60,218 bases of DNA from an uncultured Erysipelotrichaceae bacterium (lineage in GTDB: Bacteria; Bacillota_I; Bacilli_A; RF39; UBA660): assembly GCA_902786275.1 (NCBI GenBank), contig CADACC010000001.1:1-60218 (forward strand), in the 5' to 3' direction. Shown here in pieces: positions 34,629-43,130 of the stretch. Both the position numbers and the translations under genes were made by a program. A model generated the notes under the pieces. That model was not told the DNA's origin, did no database searches, and was given only the letters and a program-made list of their open reading frames with translations. Numbering within the stretch: the stretch's first letter is position 1; every line of letters begins with the position of its first letter.

Positions 34629-35610
34629 CTTTTTCTTTATATTCATCTAATATATTTAACACTTCATCTTTAGTTTTAGCTTGAACTAATTTTACTTTAG
34701 TTTCTTTACTATTAGATAAGTATTTAAAATAATACATTAAATGATTTCTAAACTCTAAAATAGCTGTATGTTCATTTTTATCTTTTATTAACATATCAAG
34801 ATGCTTTTTCATCATATCTATTCTTTCTTTAACAGATATTTCTTCTTGATATGTTCCTTTTTCTAAATAATCAACACAGTTTTTTATAAGCCAAGGATTA
34901 CCAATTGCTCCCCTACCTATCATGACACCAGCGCATCCAGTTTCATCTAACATTTGTTTTGCTAGTTCTGGTAACGTTACATCACCATTACCTATTACCG
35001 GAATACTTACTGCGTTAACTACATCTTTAATTATGTTCCAGTTAGCTTTTCCACTATATCCTTGAGATCTTGTTCTAGCGTGAATGGCTATTGCTTTAGC
35101 ACCAGCTTCTTCACATATTTTAGCTACTTCAACAGCATTGATACTTTTTTCATCCCAGCCGCTTCTTATTTTAACAGTAACAGGAATATTTACGGCACTT
35201 ACAACTGCTGAAACAATTTCTCTTATTTTATCTGGATTTTTAAGTAGTGCACTTCCAGCTTGATTTTTAAGCGCTACTTTTGGGACAGGACAACCCATAT
35301 TAATATCTATAATATCTGGTTTCATGGTTTCTTCAACTATCATGGCTGCTTTAACAAATGAATCTAAATCACTACCAAATATTTGTTGTGATATCGGTCT
35401 TTCTTTTTCATCCATTATAAGCATTTTCATTGTTTTATCATTGTCATAACAAATTGCCTTATCAGAAACCATTTCACAATATATTAAACCAGGGTTCATA
35501 TCTTTAATAATTTTTCTATAGGATGTATCAGATACACCAGCCATAGGGGCAAATATAACAGGATTTTTAATATATACATTTCCAATATAAAAACCTTTAT
35601 ATGCTGACAT
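34606..35610 (-). CDS. dusB: tRNA-dihydrouridine synthase
   Basis: A 334-residue FMN-dependent enzyme that reduces specific uridines in tRNA D-loops. TIM-barrel features: PVIFAPMAGVSDTSYRK at the N terminus, the catalytic cysteine in NMGCPVPKV, KIRSGWDEKS, AIAIHARTRSQGYSGKANW, and phosphate-binding VIGNGDV and GVMIGRGAIGNPWL. A helical C-terminal domain completes it. Length fits DusB-type enzymes. It lies downstream of the TPR gene with a 45-base gap, and its last codons contain a strong promoter for the small RNA beyond it. Confidence 0.93.
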   Translation of the reverse strand: MSAYKGFYIGNVYIKNPVIFAPMAGVSDTSYRKIIKDMNPGLIYCEMVSDKAICYDNDKTMKMLIMDEKERPISQQIFGSDLDSFVKAAMIVEETMKPDIIDINMGCPVPKVALKNQAGSALLKNPDKIREIVSAVVSAVNIPVTVKIRSGWDEKSINAVEVAKICEEAGAKAIAIHARTRSQGYSGKANWNIIKDVVNAVSIPVIGNGDVTLPELAKQMLDETGCAGVMIGRGAIGNPWLIKNCVDYLEKGTYQEEISVKERIDMMKKHLDMLIKDKNEHTAILEFRNHLMYYFKYLSNSKETKVKLVQAKTKDEVLNILDEYKEKVDNLNIN

Positions 35611-35655
35611 ATTTGATCACCTTCTACTATTTATAACTTAATTATACTATATATA

Positions 35656-37188
35656 TTAACGAACTCTTTGATAATTTTGTCTACCTTCATCAGTTGGAAT
35701 AACTGGTTTAAGGTTAATTAGTTCACCGTTTGGTAATGTTTCAGCAATAATATGTCCAGTTTGAGTACTATTTACTGTTGCAACATCTTTTCCATAATCA
35801 ATTAAGTATACACTACTTTGCATTCTATAATTAGGTGTTATTCCACCAATAATATCTTTTATATCATTCATAAATCTGCCAATGTTTATACCATCATTAA
35901 AATATAAAACTTTACTATTATCGTCATATCTGTTTCTAATTTGTTTATACACAATTCCATAATCATAGTTTTTAACTAATTTAGCGTGTGTTGGAACTTC
36001 TCTGTATGTGCTTAAATCTAAGATGCCCAATTCATTTCTTAAGAATATATCAAGTCTTGTTGCATCTTGTGGTATTAATTTTAATATTTTACGAGCTTCA
36101 TCATTTTTATTTTCAAAATATAGACATAATACTAATAATCTATAGTATTGAGCTTTTCTACTTTTTTTAATTAATGAAGTAAGAATCTTTTCAGCTTCAT
36201 CAAATTTTCCCATTTGAACAAGTATACAAGCTTTAGAATATACTATATCCAATTCTTTATTCTCATCTACATTTAACGTTTTGTATAGTTCTAATGATTT
36301 ATCACATAAATTCTCAACACTGTACATTCTCATTAAGTTTGAATAATCTTTTAATGAAAAAACTCCGCCAGTGTTAATAAGTTTTTTTGCAGATTCTTCA
36401 GCACTTTTAAAATCTCCATAATGAACTCCTAATTGAAAATATAATGATTCTTGTTTTCCATTTGTTAAATCTCTATCTTTATTTTCCTTTATTGCTTTCA
36501 TTGACGTAGATTTTTGTTCTAGATTAAATAAAAGTTCTGGAACAATTAAATCTAGCTTATTTCTTAGTGCTTGATTAATATTCATTGATTGTAGAATTCT
36601 TACCTGTTTTAAAGCTTCTCTATATTGTTTAGTATCTTGATATAGAGCTCTTAAAAAATTATGATATTCAATCACATCAGGGTTCATTTCAACTGCTTTT
36701 TCAGCATATTCTTGAGCAGTAGAAAATTTTCTTCTATGAAAATATACTTTAGCAGCATAAAAATATGCACTATGATTTAAAATATTATTTTCTTTAAGGT
36801 ATTCAAAAAAACCTAAAACATTTTCATAATCTTCTGTCTCGTATAGTAGTTCCGGATACATTTCTCTAGCTTTTTCAGGATAATATCCATCATATACAAA
36901 CAGTTTTTCAAGGTACTCCATACCTTTTTCTTTTTGACCACGTCTTGCATAAGTTGCACCTAAGCAATAATTAGTAAATACAAAATAATCATCATCGTCT
37001 TCAAGTTCATGAAGTAAATCCAAATAACCCTGAAGTCCATTTTCAAATCTGTATTGAGCTACTCTTGCTAAAACATAATGATCATGTTTTGACTCTTCAA
37101 TAAGCTTACTTAGCTTTTTGTTTCTTAGTTTTAAGTTTTCTTCTTGTAAGATTTCATCTATTTTTGATTTATATAATTCTTCTCCCAT
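35656..37188 (-). CDS. Tetratricopeptide-repeat protein
   Basis: About 510 residues, soluble, rich in TPR-like helical pairs over residues 30-380. Landmarks include AAKVYFHRRKFSTAQEYAEKAVEMNPD and KACILVQMGKFDEAEKIL (positions about 140-165 and 315-332). The last 130 residues, beginning near DATRLDIFLRNELGIL, form a separate domain with GGITPNYRMQSSVYLIDYGK that I do not recognise. TPR arrays scaffold protein complexes; the partner is unknown. An upstream in-frame start at 37242 lacks a ribosome site, whereas AAGGGTGGTAAT precedes the ATG at 37188. A terminator separates it from the kinase-like gene. Confidence 0.8.
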   Translation of the reverse strand: MGEELYKSKIDEILQEENLKLRNKKLSKLIEESKHDHYVLARVAQYRFENGLQGYLDLLHELEDDDDYFVFTNYCLGATYARRGQKEKGMEYLEKLFVYDGYYPEKAREMYPELLYETEDYENVLGFFEYLKENNILNHSAYFYAAKVYFHRRKFSTAQEYAEKAVEMNPDVIEYHNFLRALYQDTKQYREALKQVRILQSMNINQALRNKLDLIVPELLFNLEQKSTSMKAIKENKDRDLTNGKQESLYFQLGVHYGDFKSAEESAKKLINTGGVFSLKDYSNLMRMYSVENLCDKSLELYKTLNVDENKELDIVYSKACILVQMGKFDEAEKILTSLIKKSRKAQYYRLLVLCLYFENKNDEARKILKLIPQDATRLDIFLRNELGILDLSTYREVPTHAKLVKNYDYGIVYKQIRNRYDDNSKVLYFNDGINIGRFMNDIKDIIGGITPNYRMQSSVYLIDYGKDVATVNSTQTGHIIAETLPNGELINLKPVIPTDEGRQNYQRVR

Positions 37189-37243
37189 ATTACCACCCTT
37201 TTTGGTGAAATTTATTATAGCACAAGCATATATTTGAGACAAT

Positions 37244-37273
37244 AAAAAAGTATTAGATTATATCTAATACTTT
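37244..37273 (-). terminator. Terminator of the pduL/kinase-like pair
   Basis: AAAGTATTAGAT (37247-37258) pairs perfectly with ATCTAATACTTT (37262-37273), loop TAT, followed by T residues on the minus strand. It overlaps the stop of the kinase-like gene. Confidence 0.85.
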
Positions 37274-38105
37274 ATCTATTTCTATTACTGTTTATATACT
37301 CTTCTACCTTATCATCAGGAATAACGTCTCCATAAAACTCATAGTTTCTTTTTCTCTCGTTAAATTCTTCATTAATCTGTTCATCTGGGATTTGCATTTT
37401 TTTAAGAGCAATCATTGCTTTTTCCAAAACCAATTCTTTTGCAGCATTATATCTATCAAGTAAAGATTGAGTTAAAAAACTCATATCAGTATAACTACTA
37501 TCGAATATGTGTGGTAACCCGTATCCAAGTATAACTGTTAAAATATACTGAGGTATATATTTAAAACCTATTTGTTTTTGATCTATCACATCAATAATAA
37601 AGTAACCTTGTTTTGGATCAAAGAAAAAATTAGTGGGTTTTGGATCTGGGCATAAATTAAAGTTACTTAAACCTATATAATCACTTACTAATTTATCATA
37701 TATATCCTGTGATGCATTTGCTCTTTTTTCTAGTTCATCAATATAGTTATGAACTGAATCTAAAAATGAGAAGTAATCTTCATTAGAATTTAACGAATGA
37801 GATGTTGATGATATACAAACACCTTTAGCTCGTTCTTCAAGAAAAACTCCAACTGTATATGATATAGTTCCATCATCTTTATTATATGTGGATGTTGCAC
37901 CTTCAATGAACCTGTAATCAAGAATTCTTGGTGTATTAATTCCTGAATCATGTGCTTTTCTTATATTTTCAATGTATTCATTTATTTCAGCATCAGTACA
38001 TGGCATACTCTTTTTTAAAAGTACATAGTTTTCATCAATTGGCAAACAATCCCTTACTGATAATTCACGTTTACCTTTTTCAAATAGTTCATCTGTTAAA
38101 ACCAT
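37272..38105 (-). CDS. Protein-kinase-like/phosphotransferase-fold protein
   Basis: About 277 residues. The middle contains CPDPKPTNFFFD followed by GYFIIDVID (near residues 150-172), which resembles the catalytic loop and metal-binding segment of aminoglycoside-phosphotransferase/protein-kinase folds (HxDxxxxN and an Asp after a hydrophobic strand). The His is replaced by Cys-Pro and the DFG-like site reads IDVID, so catalysis is uncertain. The N-terminal part (VLLKKSMPCTDAEI) could be the nucleotide-binding lobe. The substrate is unknown. GGAGG lies just before the ATG at 38105; the upstream ATG at 38123 lacks a site. It lies about 25 bases after pduL, so the two form an operon. Confidence 0.6.
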   Translation of the reverse strand: MVLTDELFEKGKRELSVRDCLPIDENYVLLKKSMPCTDAEINEYIENIRKAHDSGINTPRILDYRFIEGATSTYNKDDGTISYTVGVFLEERAKGVCISSTSHSLNSNEDYFSFLDSVHNYIDELEKRANASQDIYDKLVSDYIGLSNFNLCPDPKPTNFFFDPKQGYFIIDVIDQKQIGFKYIPQYILTVILGYGLPHIFDSSYTDMSFLTQSLLDRYNAAKELVLEKAMIALKKMQIPDEQINEEFNERKRNYEFYGDVIPDDKVEEYINSNRNR

Positions 38106-38129
38106 AAAACCTCCATATAACATATTTTA

Positions 38130-38699
38130 TTAATCTTCTATTTCTAAAACTAACTCATCATCATTATTAAGTAAAAATGCATTTGCATCATCTGTATCTA
38201 AATGAAGTTCAAAAAAACCATCATCTGATACTTTTGCAAAAGCTTCAATTGTGCCTCTTTTTTCTCCTAGAATATGCACTTTTAATTTATCTTTATCTTT
38301 AACGCCATATTTATTAGCTTCGTTTGTATTAAAGTGTACATGCCGATCGGCTATAATGCATGCATTATCTAACTTTAATGTTGCTTTAGGGGTTCTTATT
38401 GTAATTGATTCAGAATTATCAAGATTACCTGAAGTTCTAACTGGTGGCTTAAGTCCTAGTTTTCGTGCATCATTATTAGATATTTCAACTTGGTCATATT
38501 TTCTAAATGGTCCAACAATTCTTACATTTTTAAATTCATATTTATCAGTTAAAATATCAACTGTTTGATTAGCAGCGAACTGACCAATTTGATGTAAATC
38601 GTTCTTTTTTGTTAATTCTTCATCAAATAACTTTTCATATGTTTCTTTTGTTAAATGAACATGTCTATTTGATATTTGCACTTTAACTTTATGATACAT
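38130..38699 (-). CDS. pduL: Phosphate propanoyltransferase/phosphotransacetylase PduL
   Basis: A 189-residue PduL-family enzyme, which swaps the acyl group between CoA and phosphate (acyl-CoA + Pi to acyl-phosphate). The two zinc-binding motifs are present: VQISNRHVHLT at the N terminus and IIADRHVHFNTNEA in the middle. The duplicated beta-barrel elements (GPFRKYDQVEISNNDARKLG) are also clear. In organisms without Pta this enzyme serves acetate/ATP formation. No microcompartment shell gene or encapsulation peptide is evident here, so it is likely cytosolic and housekeeping. It is the first gene of a two-gene operon with the kinase-like gene. Confidence 0.92.
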   Translation of the reverse strand: MYHKVKVQISNRHVHLTKETYEKLFDEELTKKNDLHQIGQFAANQTVDILTDKYEFKNVRIVGPFRKYDQVEISNNDARKLGLKPPVRTSGNLDNSESITIRTPKATLKLDNACIIADRHVHFNTNEANKYGVKDKDKLKVHILGEKRGTIEAFAKVSDDGFFELHLDTDDANAFLLNNDDELVLEIED

Positions 38700-38733
38700 A
38701 AATATCCCTCATATTCTATATACATTATAACAT

Positions 38734-38758
38734 AAAAAAATGACAACACAGTTGTCAT
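38734..38758 (-). terminator. Terminator of yebC
   Basis: ATGACAAC (38740-38747) and GTTGTCAT (38751-38758) pair around ACA. The minus strand continues into seven T residues, just past the yebC stop. Confidence 0.85.
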
Positions 38759-38762
38759 AATT

Positions 38763-39479
38763 TTATAAATTTACATTGTGATAAATATCTGTTACATCTT
38801 CAATTTCATCAAGTAAATTATAAAGTCTGTTAAATAACTCTAAATCTTCACCTTCAAGAGTAACTTTATTTTTAGCGTACATTCCTATTTCATCAACATC
38901 ATAATCTGGATTTGGTATTATTTTTTCTACTTCTGATTTTAAAGTATTAAATTCAGATGGTGCTACACTCATAAGAACATATCCATCTTCATCTTCAAAA
39001 TCAACAATGTTAATTCCAGCATCTAATAGTTTTTCAAATAATTCTTCACCTTTATCAGTTTTAAGTCCTAGCATTCCTAAGTGATCGTAATTATATGAAA
39101 CACTATTAGTAACACCTAAACTTTTATTCACTTTATTAAATGCAGCCCTAACAAAACCAACCGTTCTATTAACATTATCTGTCATAGTTTTAATAATTAA
39201 AGTAGATGCACCAGGGCCAAAACCTTCATAAGTAATAACTTCGTAGTCTTCTCCTCCAGCACCTTTAGCTTTATCAACTGCTCTATTAATAATATCAGAT
39301 GGAACTTGTTGTTTCTTTGCTTTATCTATTAAGTGTTTTAAATCAATATTGCTATCTGGATCAGGAACCCCTTTTTTTGCAACTATATATATTTCTTTTG
39401 CAAAGTTTGAGTATAATTTAGCTTTAGCAGCTCCTGTTTTAGCAATACTTGCTTTTCTTACTTCATATGCTCTTCCCAT
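38763..39479 (-). CDS. YebC/PmpR family protein
   Basis: A 238-residue YebC/TACO1-family protein, binding RNA/DNA; recent work links the family to translation of proline-rich stretches, and older work to transcription control. Family signs are MGRAYEVRKASIAKTGAAK at the N terminus, the LKHLIDKAKKQQVPSDIINRAVDKAKG region, YEGFGPGASTLIIKTMTDN, and NSVSYNYDHLG in the middle domain. The variant N terminus (RAYEVRK rather than GHSKWANI) marks the second paralogue branch seen in Bacillota. It appears monocistronic, ended by its own terminator. Confidence 0.92.
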   Translation of the reverse strand: MGRAYEVRKASIAKTGAAKAKLYSNFAKEIYIVAKKGVPDPDSNIDLKHLIDKAKKQQVPSDIINRAVDKAKGAGGEDYEVITYEGFGPGASTLIIKTMTDNVNRTVGFVRAAFNKVNKSLGVTNSVSYNYDHLGMLGLKTDKGEELFEKLLDAGINIVDFEDEDGYVLMSVAPSEFNTLKSEVEKIIPNPDYDVDEIGMYAKNKVTLEGEDLELFNRLYNLLDEIEDVTDIYHNVNL

Positions 39480-39534
39480 ATTTACACATCCTTAATTATA
39501 TTTTTATTTTTGCACGAACAATATTATAACTATC

Positions 39535-40479
39535 CTACTTTGTCTTGTCTAGTTTTTCTTTCTTAATAAATGGTTTAGCAAATAACTTTCGAACTTTATA
39601 TCTATTTTTTCTTCTTTTAACTCTCATAAAATATGATTTAATTGAATCGTTTCTGTATGAAAGTAATTCATCTAACTTATCACTATCTTTAAAGTAATAT
39701 GAGTAAAAATTTCTATCAAGTAATAATCTAGATTTGAGATATTCTTTAGTTAAACCAAAATATTTTAGTATTTCATTTGTTAATTCTAGTGCAGTAGTTC
39801 TGCAGTGTTCTCCGCCACCAACATTAAATGTTTTTTTATTAACAAGTTCAATTTTATCAATTGCTCTTGAAAACATATAGGCAACATCATTTTCAGCAAC
39901 TGTTTCAATTTTTGCATTCTTATCAAATGTGAAAATGAAATTATCAGTTATTGGATTACATAATATAACTGGTAATCTATAAATTGAATAATTTTTTAAT
40001 TTCTTTTTAATTATATTTTCAGAATCTAACTTCATTGAACTATAAACATCACTTTGAGTTAGATTTGGAGTTGTAGATACTGAAACAGTATCTTTGTCTT
40101 GTTTACCATATATACTAACGCTTGATGCATATAGTAAATGACAATCAGGATTATAAAAATCTATCATTCTAACAATAGTTTCAGTTCCTTTATAATCTAT
40201 TTCATAAGCTAAATTAGGATTATAGTTTGCAAGATTCATATCTGATGATGCTAAGTGAATAACAAAGTTCATTTCTTTAATTAATGCTTCCATTAATTTA
40301 TCATCAGTAATATCACCATATATGATATTAATTCTTCTTTTATATTTATTTAAATATCTCTTATTTTTTGATGTTTTAATATCAATTGCAGTTATTTCAT
40401 ATTTACCTTCACTTAGTAAATATTTTATGGTTTTTCTTCCAACACTACCTGCAGCTCCAGTAATAAGTATTTTTTTCAT
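39535..40479 (-). CDS. NAD-dependent epimerase/dehydratase (extended SDR)
   Basis: A 314-residue extended short-chain dehydrogenase. The cofactor loop is ITGAAGSVGRKTIKYL at the N terminus, DIT and HLAS follow, and the catalytic Ser...YxxxK reads ASSVSIYG then YSSMKLD. NVGGGEH is the conserved C-terminal loop. Such enzymes act on nucleotide sugars or related compounds; substrate here is not identifiable. A basic tail (KRRKNRYKVRKLFAKPF) is unusual and may bind membrane or nucleic acid. It follows the ZIP transporter by 17 bases, so they may share a transcript. Confidence 0.8.
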   Translation of the reverse strand: MKKILITGAAGSVGRKTIKYLLSEGKYEITAIDIKTSKNKRYLNKYKRRINIIYGDITDDKLMEALIKEMNFVIHLASSDMNLANYNPNLAYEIDYKGTETIVRMIDFYNPDCHLLYASSVSIYGKQDKDTVSVSTTPNLTQSDVYSSMKLDSENIIKKKLKNYSIYRLPVILCNPITDNFIFTFDKNAKIETVAENDVAYMFSRAIDKIELVNKKTFNVGGGEHCRTTALELTNEILKYFGLTKEYLKSRLLLDRNFYSYYFKDSDKLDELLSYRNDSIKSYFMRVKRRKNRYKVRKLFAKPFIKKEKLDKTK

Positions 40480-40496
40480 TTAAAACGCCCCTTTAT

Positions 40497-41237
40497 CTAT
40501 AAAAGAATTAATGCAAAGATAATTGCACCAATTAAAATTCCTTCAATAACACCTTTTTCTTTTATATTTCTAGCAGCTTCAATACCAAGTTCATATAAAC
40601 CAATATAAAGCATCATTCCACATGTTATTGATAGAACTAATATGTTAGTAATAACACATAAATCACCAAGTAATAATCCTATAATTGCTCCTATAGTACC
40701 TGATAATATAAGAGCTGCATATTTTTTAATATGATTATCCTTTTGCTCTTTAAAAAAGTATGACATTTCTATGCCTAGTGGAATATTATGTAGTGCAATT
40801 CCGCCAGCCATTAAAAGTGCAGCTTTAAGAGATGCTTTTCCAACTAAATAAAAAGCAATACCTTCAAGCACATTATGAATTAGTACAGATATAAATGTTA
40901 ATAAGCCAATATGATATAAATGGTCTTTATGATCTTTTTTGCTTTCATCATTATGTTTATGTTCATGATGATGATGTGGAACAAAAATATCCATGATAAC
41001 TAGTGAAAATATACCAAGAATCTCGCCTAGTACGGCTACCCATATTTGATTATAATTTGAAGTAAGTTCAAATAACTCTGGAATTATATCAGTAAATAAT
41101 ACAGCCATTATAACCATGAATGCAAGTCCAGTTGCAAAATAAGTCATAAACTTATTTTTTATCTTCTTACTCATTATGAAACCAACTACAAAAGATAGTC
41201 CCATTAAAAGTGATAATAAAATAACTACAAATGACAT
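40497..41237 (-). CDS. ZIP-family metal transporter
   Basis: A 246-residue ZIP (ZupT/GufA-type) divalent metal transporter with about eight membrane segments. A His-rich cytosolic loop (PHHHHEHKHND, near residue 86) follows the third helix. Metal-site motifs appear in TM4 and TM5: HNVLEGIAFYLV and HNIPLGIEMSYFF. The family imports Zn2+, Fe2+ or Mn2+ into the cytosol; the metal cannot be told from sequence. It is upstream of the epimerase gene on the same strand. The start ATG follows AATAGGAGATGTTGAT. Confidence 0.9.
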   Translation of the reverse strand: MSFVVILLSLLMGLSFVVGFIMSKKIKNKFMTYFATGLAFMVIMAVLFTDIIPELFELTSNYNQIWVAVLGEILGIFSLVIMDIFVPHHHHEHKHNDESKKDHKDHLYHIGLLTFISVLIHNVLEGIAFYLVGKASLKAALLMAGGIALHNIPLGIEMSYFFKEQKDNHIKKYAALILSGTIGAIIGLLLGDLCVITNILVLSITCGMMLYIGLYELGIEAARNIKEKGVIEGILIGAIIFALILL

Positions 41238-41283
41238 ATCAACATCTCCTATTAATCCCCTATATTATATCAAATATTATAAA

Positions 41284-41313
41284 TAAAAAAAATATCTATA
41301 AATAGATATTTTT
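41284..41313 (-). terminator. Terminator of asnB
   Basis: AAATATCTA pairs with TAGATATTT around TAAA, followed by a T run on the minus strand. It overlaps the asnB stop at 41312. Confidence 0.8.
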
Positions 41314-43129
41314 AATTTTCAAAATATACTTCATACCATTTTAAGAAACAGTATATTGTCCACACTTTCTTATAATTATCTTTTCTTCCGTTATAGTGAT
41401 TATCTAATAATTTATTAATATGTTTATTATTAAATAATTCTTTTGATATTTCAGTATTAAAAGCTCTCTTAATTTCCTTATAGAAATCTTCTTCCTTCAT
41501 CCAAGCACGAAGAGGAACTGGAAATCCTAATTTCTTCTTCTTATAAGCTTCTGTTGGAACAACTCTTTTAGCAGCATCTCTTAGAGCTACCTTTGTGTTT
41601 TCTTTAGTTACTTTATATGGGAAAGGTAAACTTGATGCATAAGCAAATACTTCCTTATCTATAAATGGAACTCTTCCTTCAAGTGAGTTTGCCATAGTCA
41701 TTCTGTCTGCTTTTTGTAAGATATCTTTGATTAACCAGAAGTTTATATCAATAGCTTGCATTTTTGTTACATTGTCTTTGTCTTTAAATTCATCGTATAC
41801 TTCTTTAGTTATATCACTATTTTTATATTTTGAAGAAACTTTTACAAACTTTTGGGTTTCTCTTTCACTAAATACTTTAGATACTCCAATATAGTTATCT
41901 TCAAGTTTCATACCACGTCTAACTAAAAAATTTATACCCCAAACTTCTGGTAAATGCATACATATTTTAGCGATAGTATGTCTTATAAAATAAGGTACTT
42001 TACTATACCAGCTTAAATCAAATTCATTATGATATGTATTATATCCGCCAAAGAATTCATCTGCTCCTTCACCTGATAAAACAACTTTAACGTCTTTGCT
42101 TGCTAAGTTTGCAACAAAGTAAAGAGCAACAGCAGCTGGATCAGATGTGGGTTCATCTAAATAATACATTATTTTAGGAATAATTTTTAAGTATTCTTCT
42201 TTAGTTATTACTTTACTGGTATTATTAATTTTTAATTCTTTTGTTAAGTTTTTTGCATATTCAATTTCATTATATTTTTTATTTGAATAACCAACAGTAT
42301 AAGTTTTGTCTGGTTTGGCTAAACAAACTAGATATGATGAATCAACACCACTTGATAAAAATGAACCAACTTCAACGTCACTTAACATATGTTTTTCAAC
42401 AGATTCTTTCATTAATTTATCAATATTATTAACACAATTTTCATAAGAATCATCTTTAATATCAAAACTTAAATGATAATATCTATTAGTTTTAACTTTT
42501 CCATCTTTAATTAAAAGTGTAGTTCCAGGATCTACCCTATATACTCCTTTAAATAAAGTTTCTTTAGTAGGTGTAAAACTAAACGATAAATATGGTGAAA
42601 CTAAATCTTTATTAAGTTCTTTTTTAAAGTCTGGATGAACTAATAAACTTTTAATTTCAGATGCAAACATAAATGTATCATTATTCTCATAGTAATACAA
42701 AGGTTTAATACCAAAATTATCTCGTCCTAAAAATAACTCTTTATTTTTAATATCATAGATAGCAAAAGCAAACATACCTCTTAGTTTTTTTGGCATATTC
42801 TCTTTCCACTCTTCATAACCATGAACTAATACTTCAGTATCACATTTTGTCTTAAACTTATGTCCTTTTTTTGTTAATTCATCTTTAAGTTCAATATAGT
42901 TATATATTTCACCATTAAAAACAATAACAACGGATTTATCTTCGTTATAGATTGGTTGATCTCCACCCTTTAAATCAATTATAGATAATCTTCTATGTCC
43001 AAGTGCAATATCATCATCTATATAAAATCCTTCTGCATCTGGACCACGGTGGATAATCTTATCAGTCATACCCTTTATTATTTTTTGTTTATTATCTTTT
43101 TTGTTTATAAATCCTGCTATTCCACACAT
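41312..43129 (-). CDS. asnB: Asparagine synthase (glutamine-hydrolysing)
   Basis: A 605-residue amidotransferase. The catalytic N-terminal cysteine follows the initiator Met (MCGIAGF), and the glutaminase domain has RGPDAEGFY, LGHRRLSIIDL and VFNGEIYNY. The synthetase domain has the ATP-binding SGVDSSYL (about residue 262) and SGEGADEFFGGY. It could make asparagine, but AsnB-type enzymes can also amidate envelope substrates such as meso-diaminopimelate. The start lies one base after the LtaS-like gene, with its ribosome site (TTAGGAG) inside that gene's end. Translational coupling hints at an envelope role. This context reading is inference. Confidence 0.93.
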   Translation of the reverse strand: MCGIAGFINKKDNKQKIIKGMTDKIIHRGPDAEGFYIDDDIALGHRRLSIIDLKGGDQPIYNEDKSVVIVFNGEIYNYIELKDELTKKGHKFKTKCDTEVLVHGYEEWKENMPKKLRGMFAFAIYDIKNKELFLGRDNFGIKPLYYYENNDTFMFASEIKSLLVHPDFKKELNKDLVSPYLSFSFTPTKETLFKGVYRVDPGTTLLIKDGKVKTNRYYHLSFDIKDDSYENCVNNIDKLMKESVEKHMLSDVEVGSFLSSGVDSSYLVCLAKPDKTYTVGYSNKKYNEIEYAKNLTKELKINNTSKVITKEEYLKIIPKIMYYLDEPTSDPAAVALYFVANLASKDVKVVLSGEGADEFFGGYNTYHNEFDLSWYSKVPYFIRHTIAKICMHLPEVWGINFLVRRGMKLEDNYIGVSKVFSERETQKFVKVSSKYKNSDITKEVYDEFKDKDNVTKMQAIDINFWLIKDILQKADRMTMANSLEGRVPFIDKEVFAYASSLPFPYKVTKENTKVALRDAAKRVVPTEAYKKKKLGFPVPLRAWMKEEDFYKEIKRAFNTEISKELFNNKHINKLLDNHYNGRKDNYKKVWTIYCFLKWYEVYFEN

Positions 43130-43130
43130 A

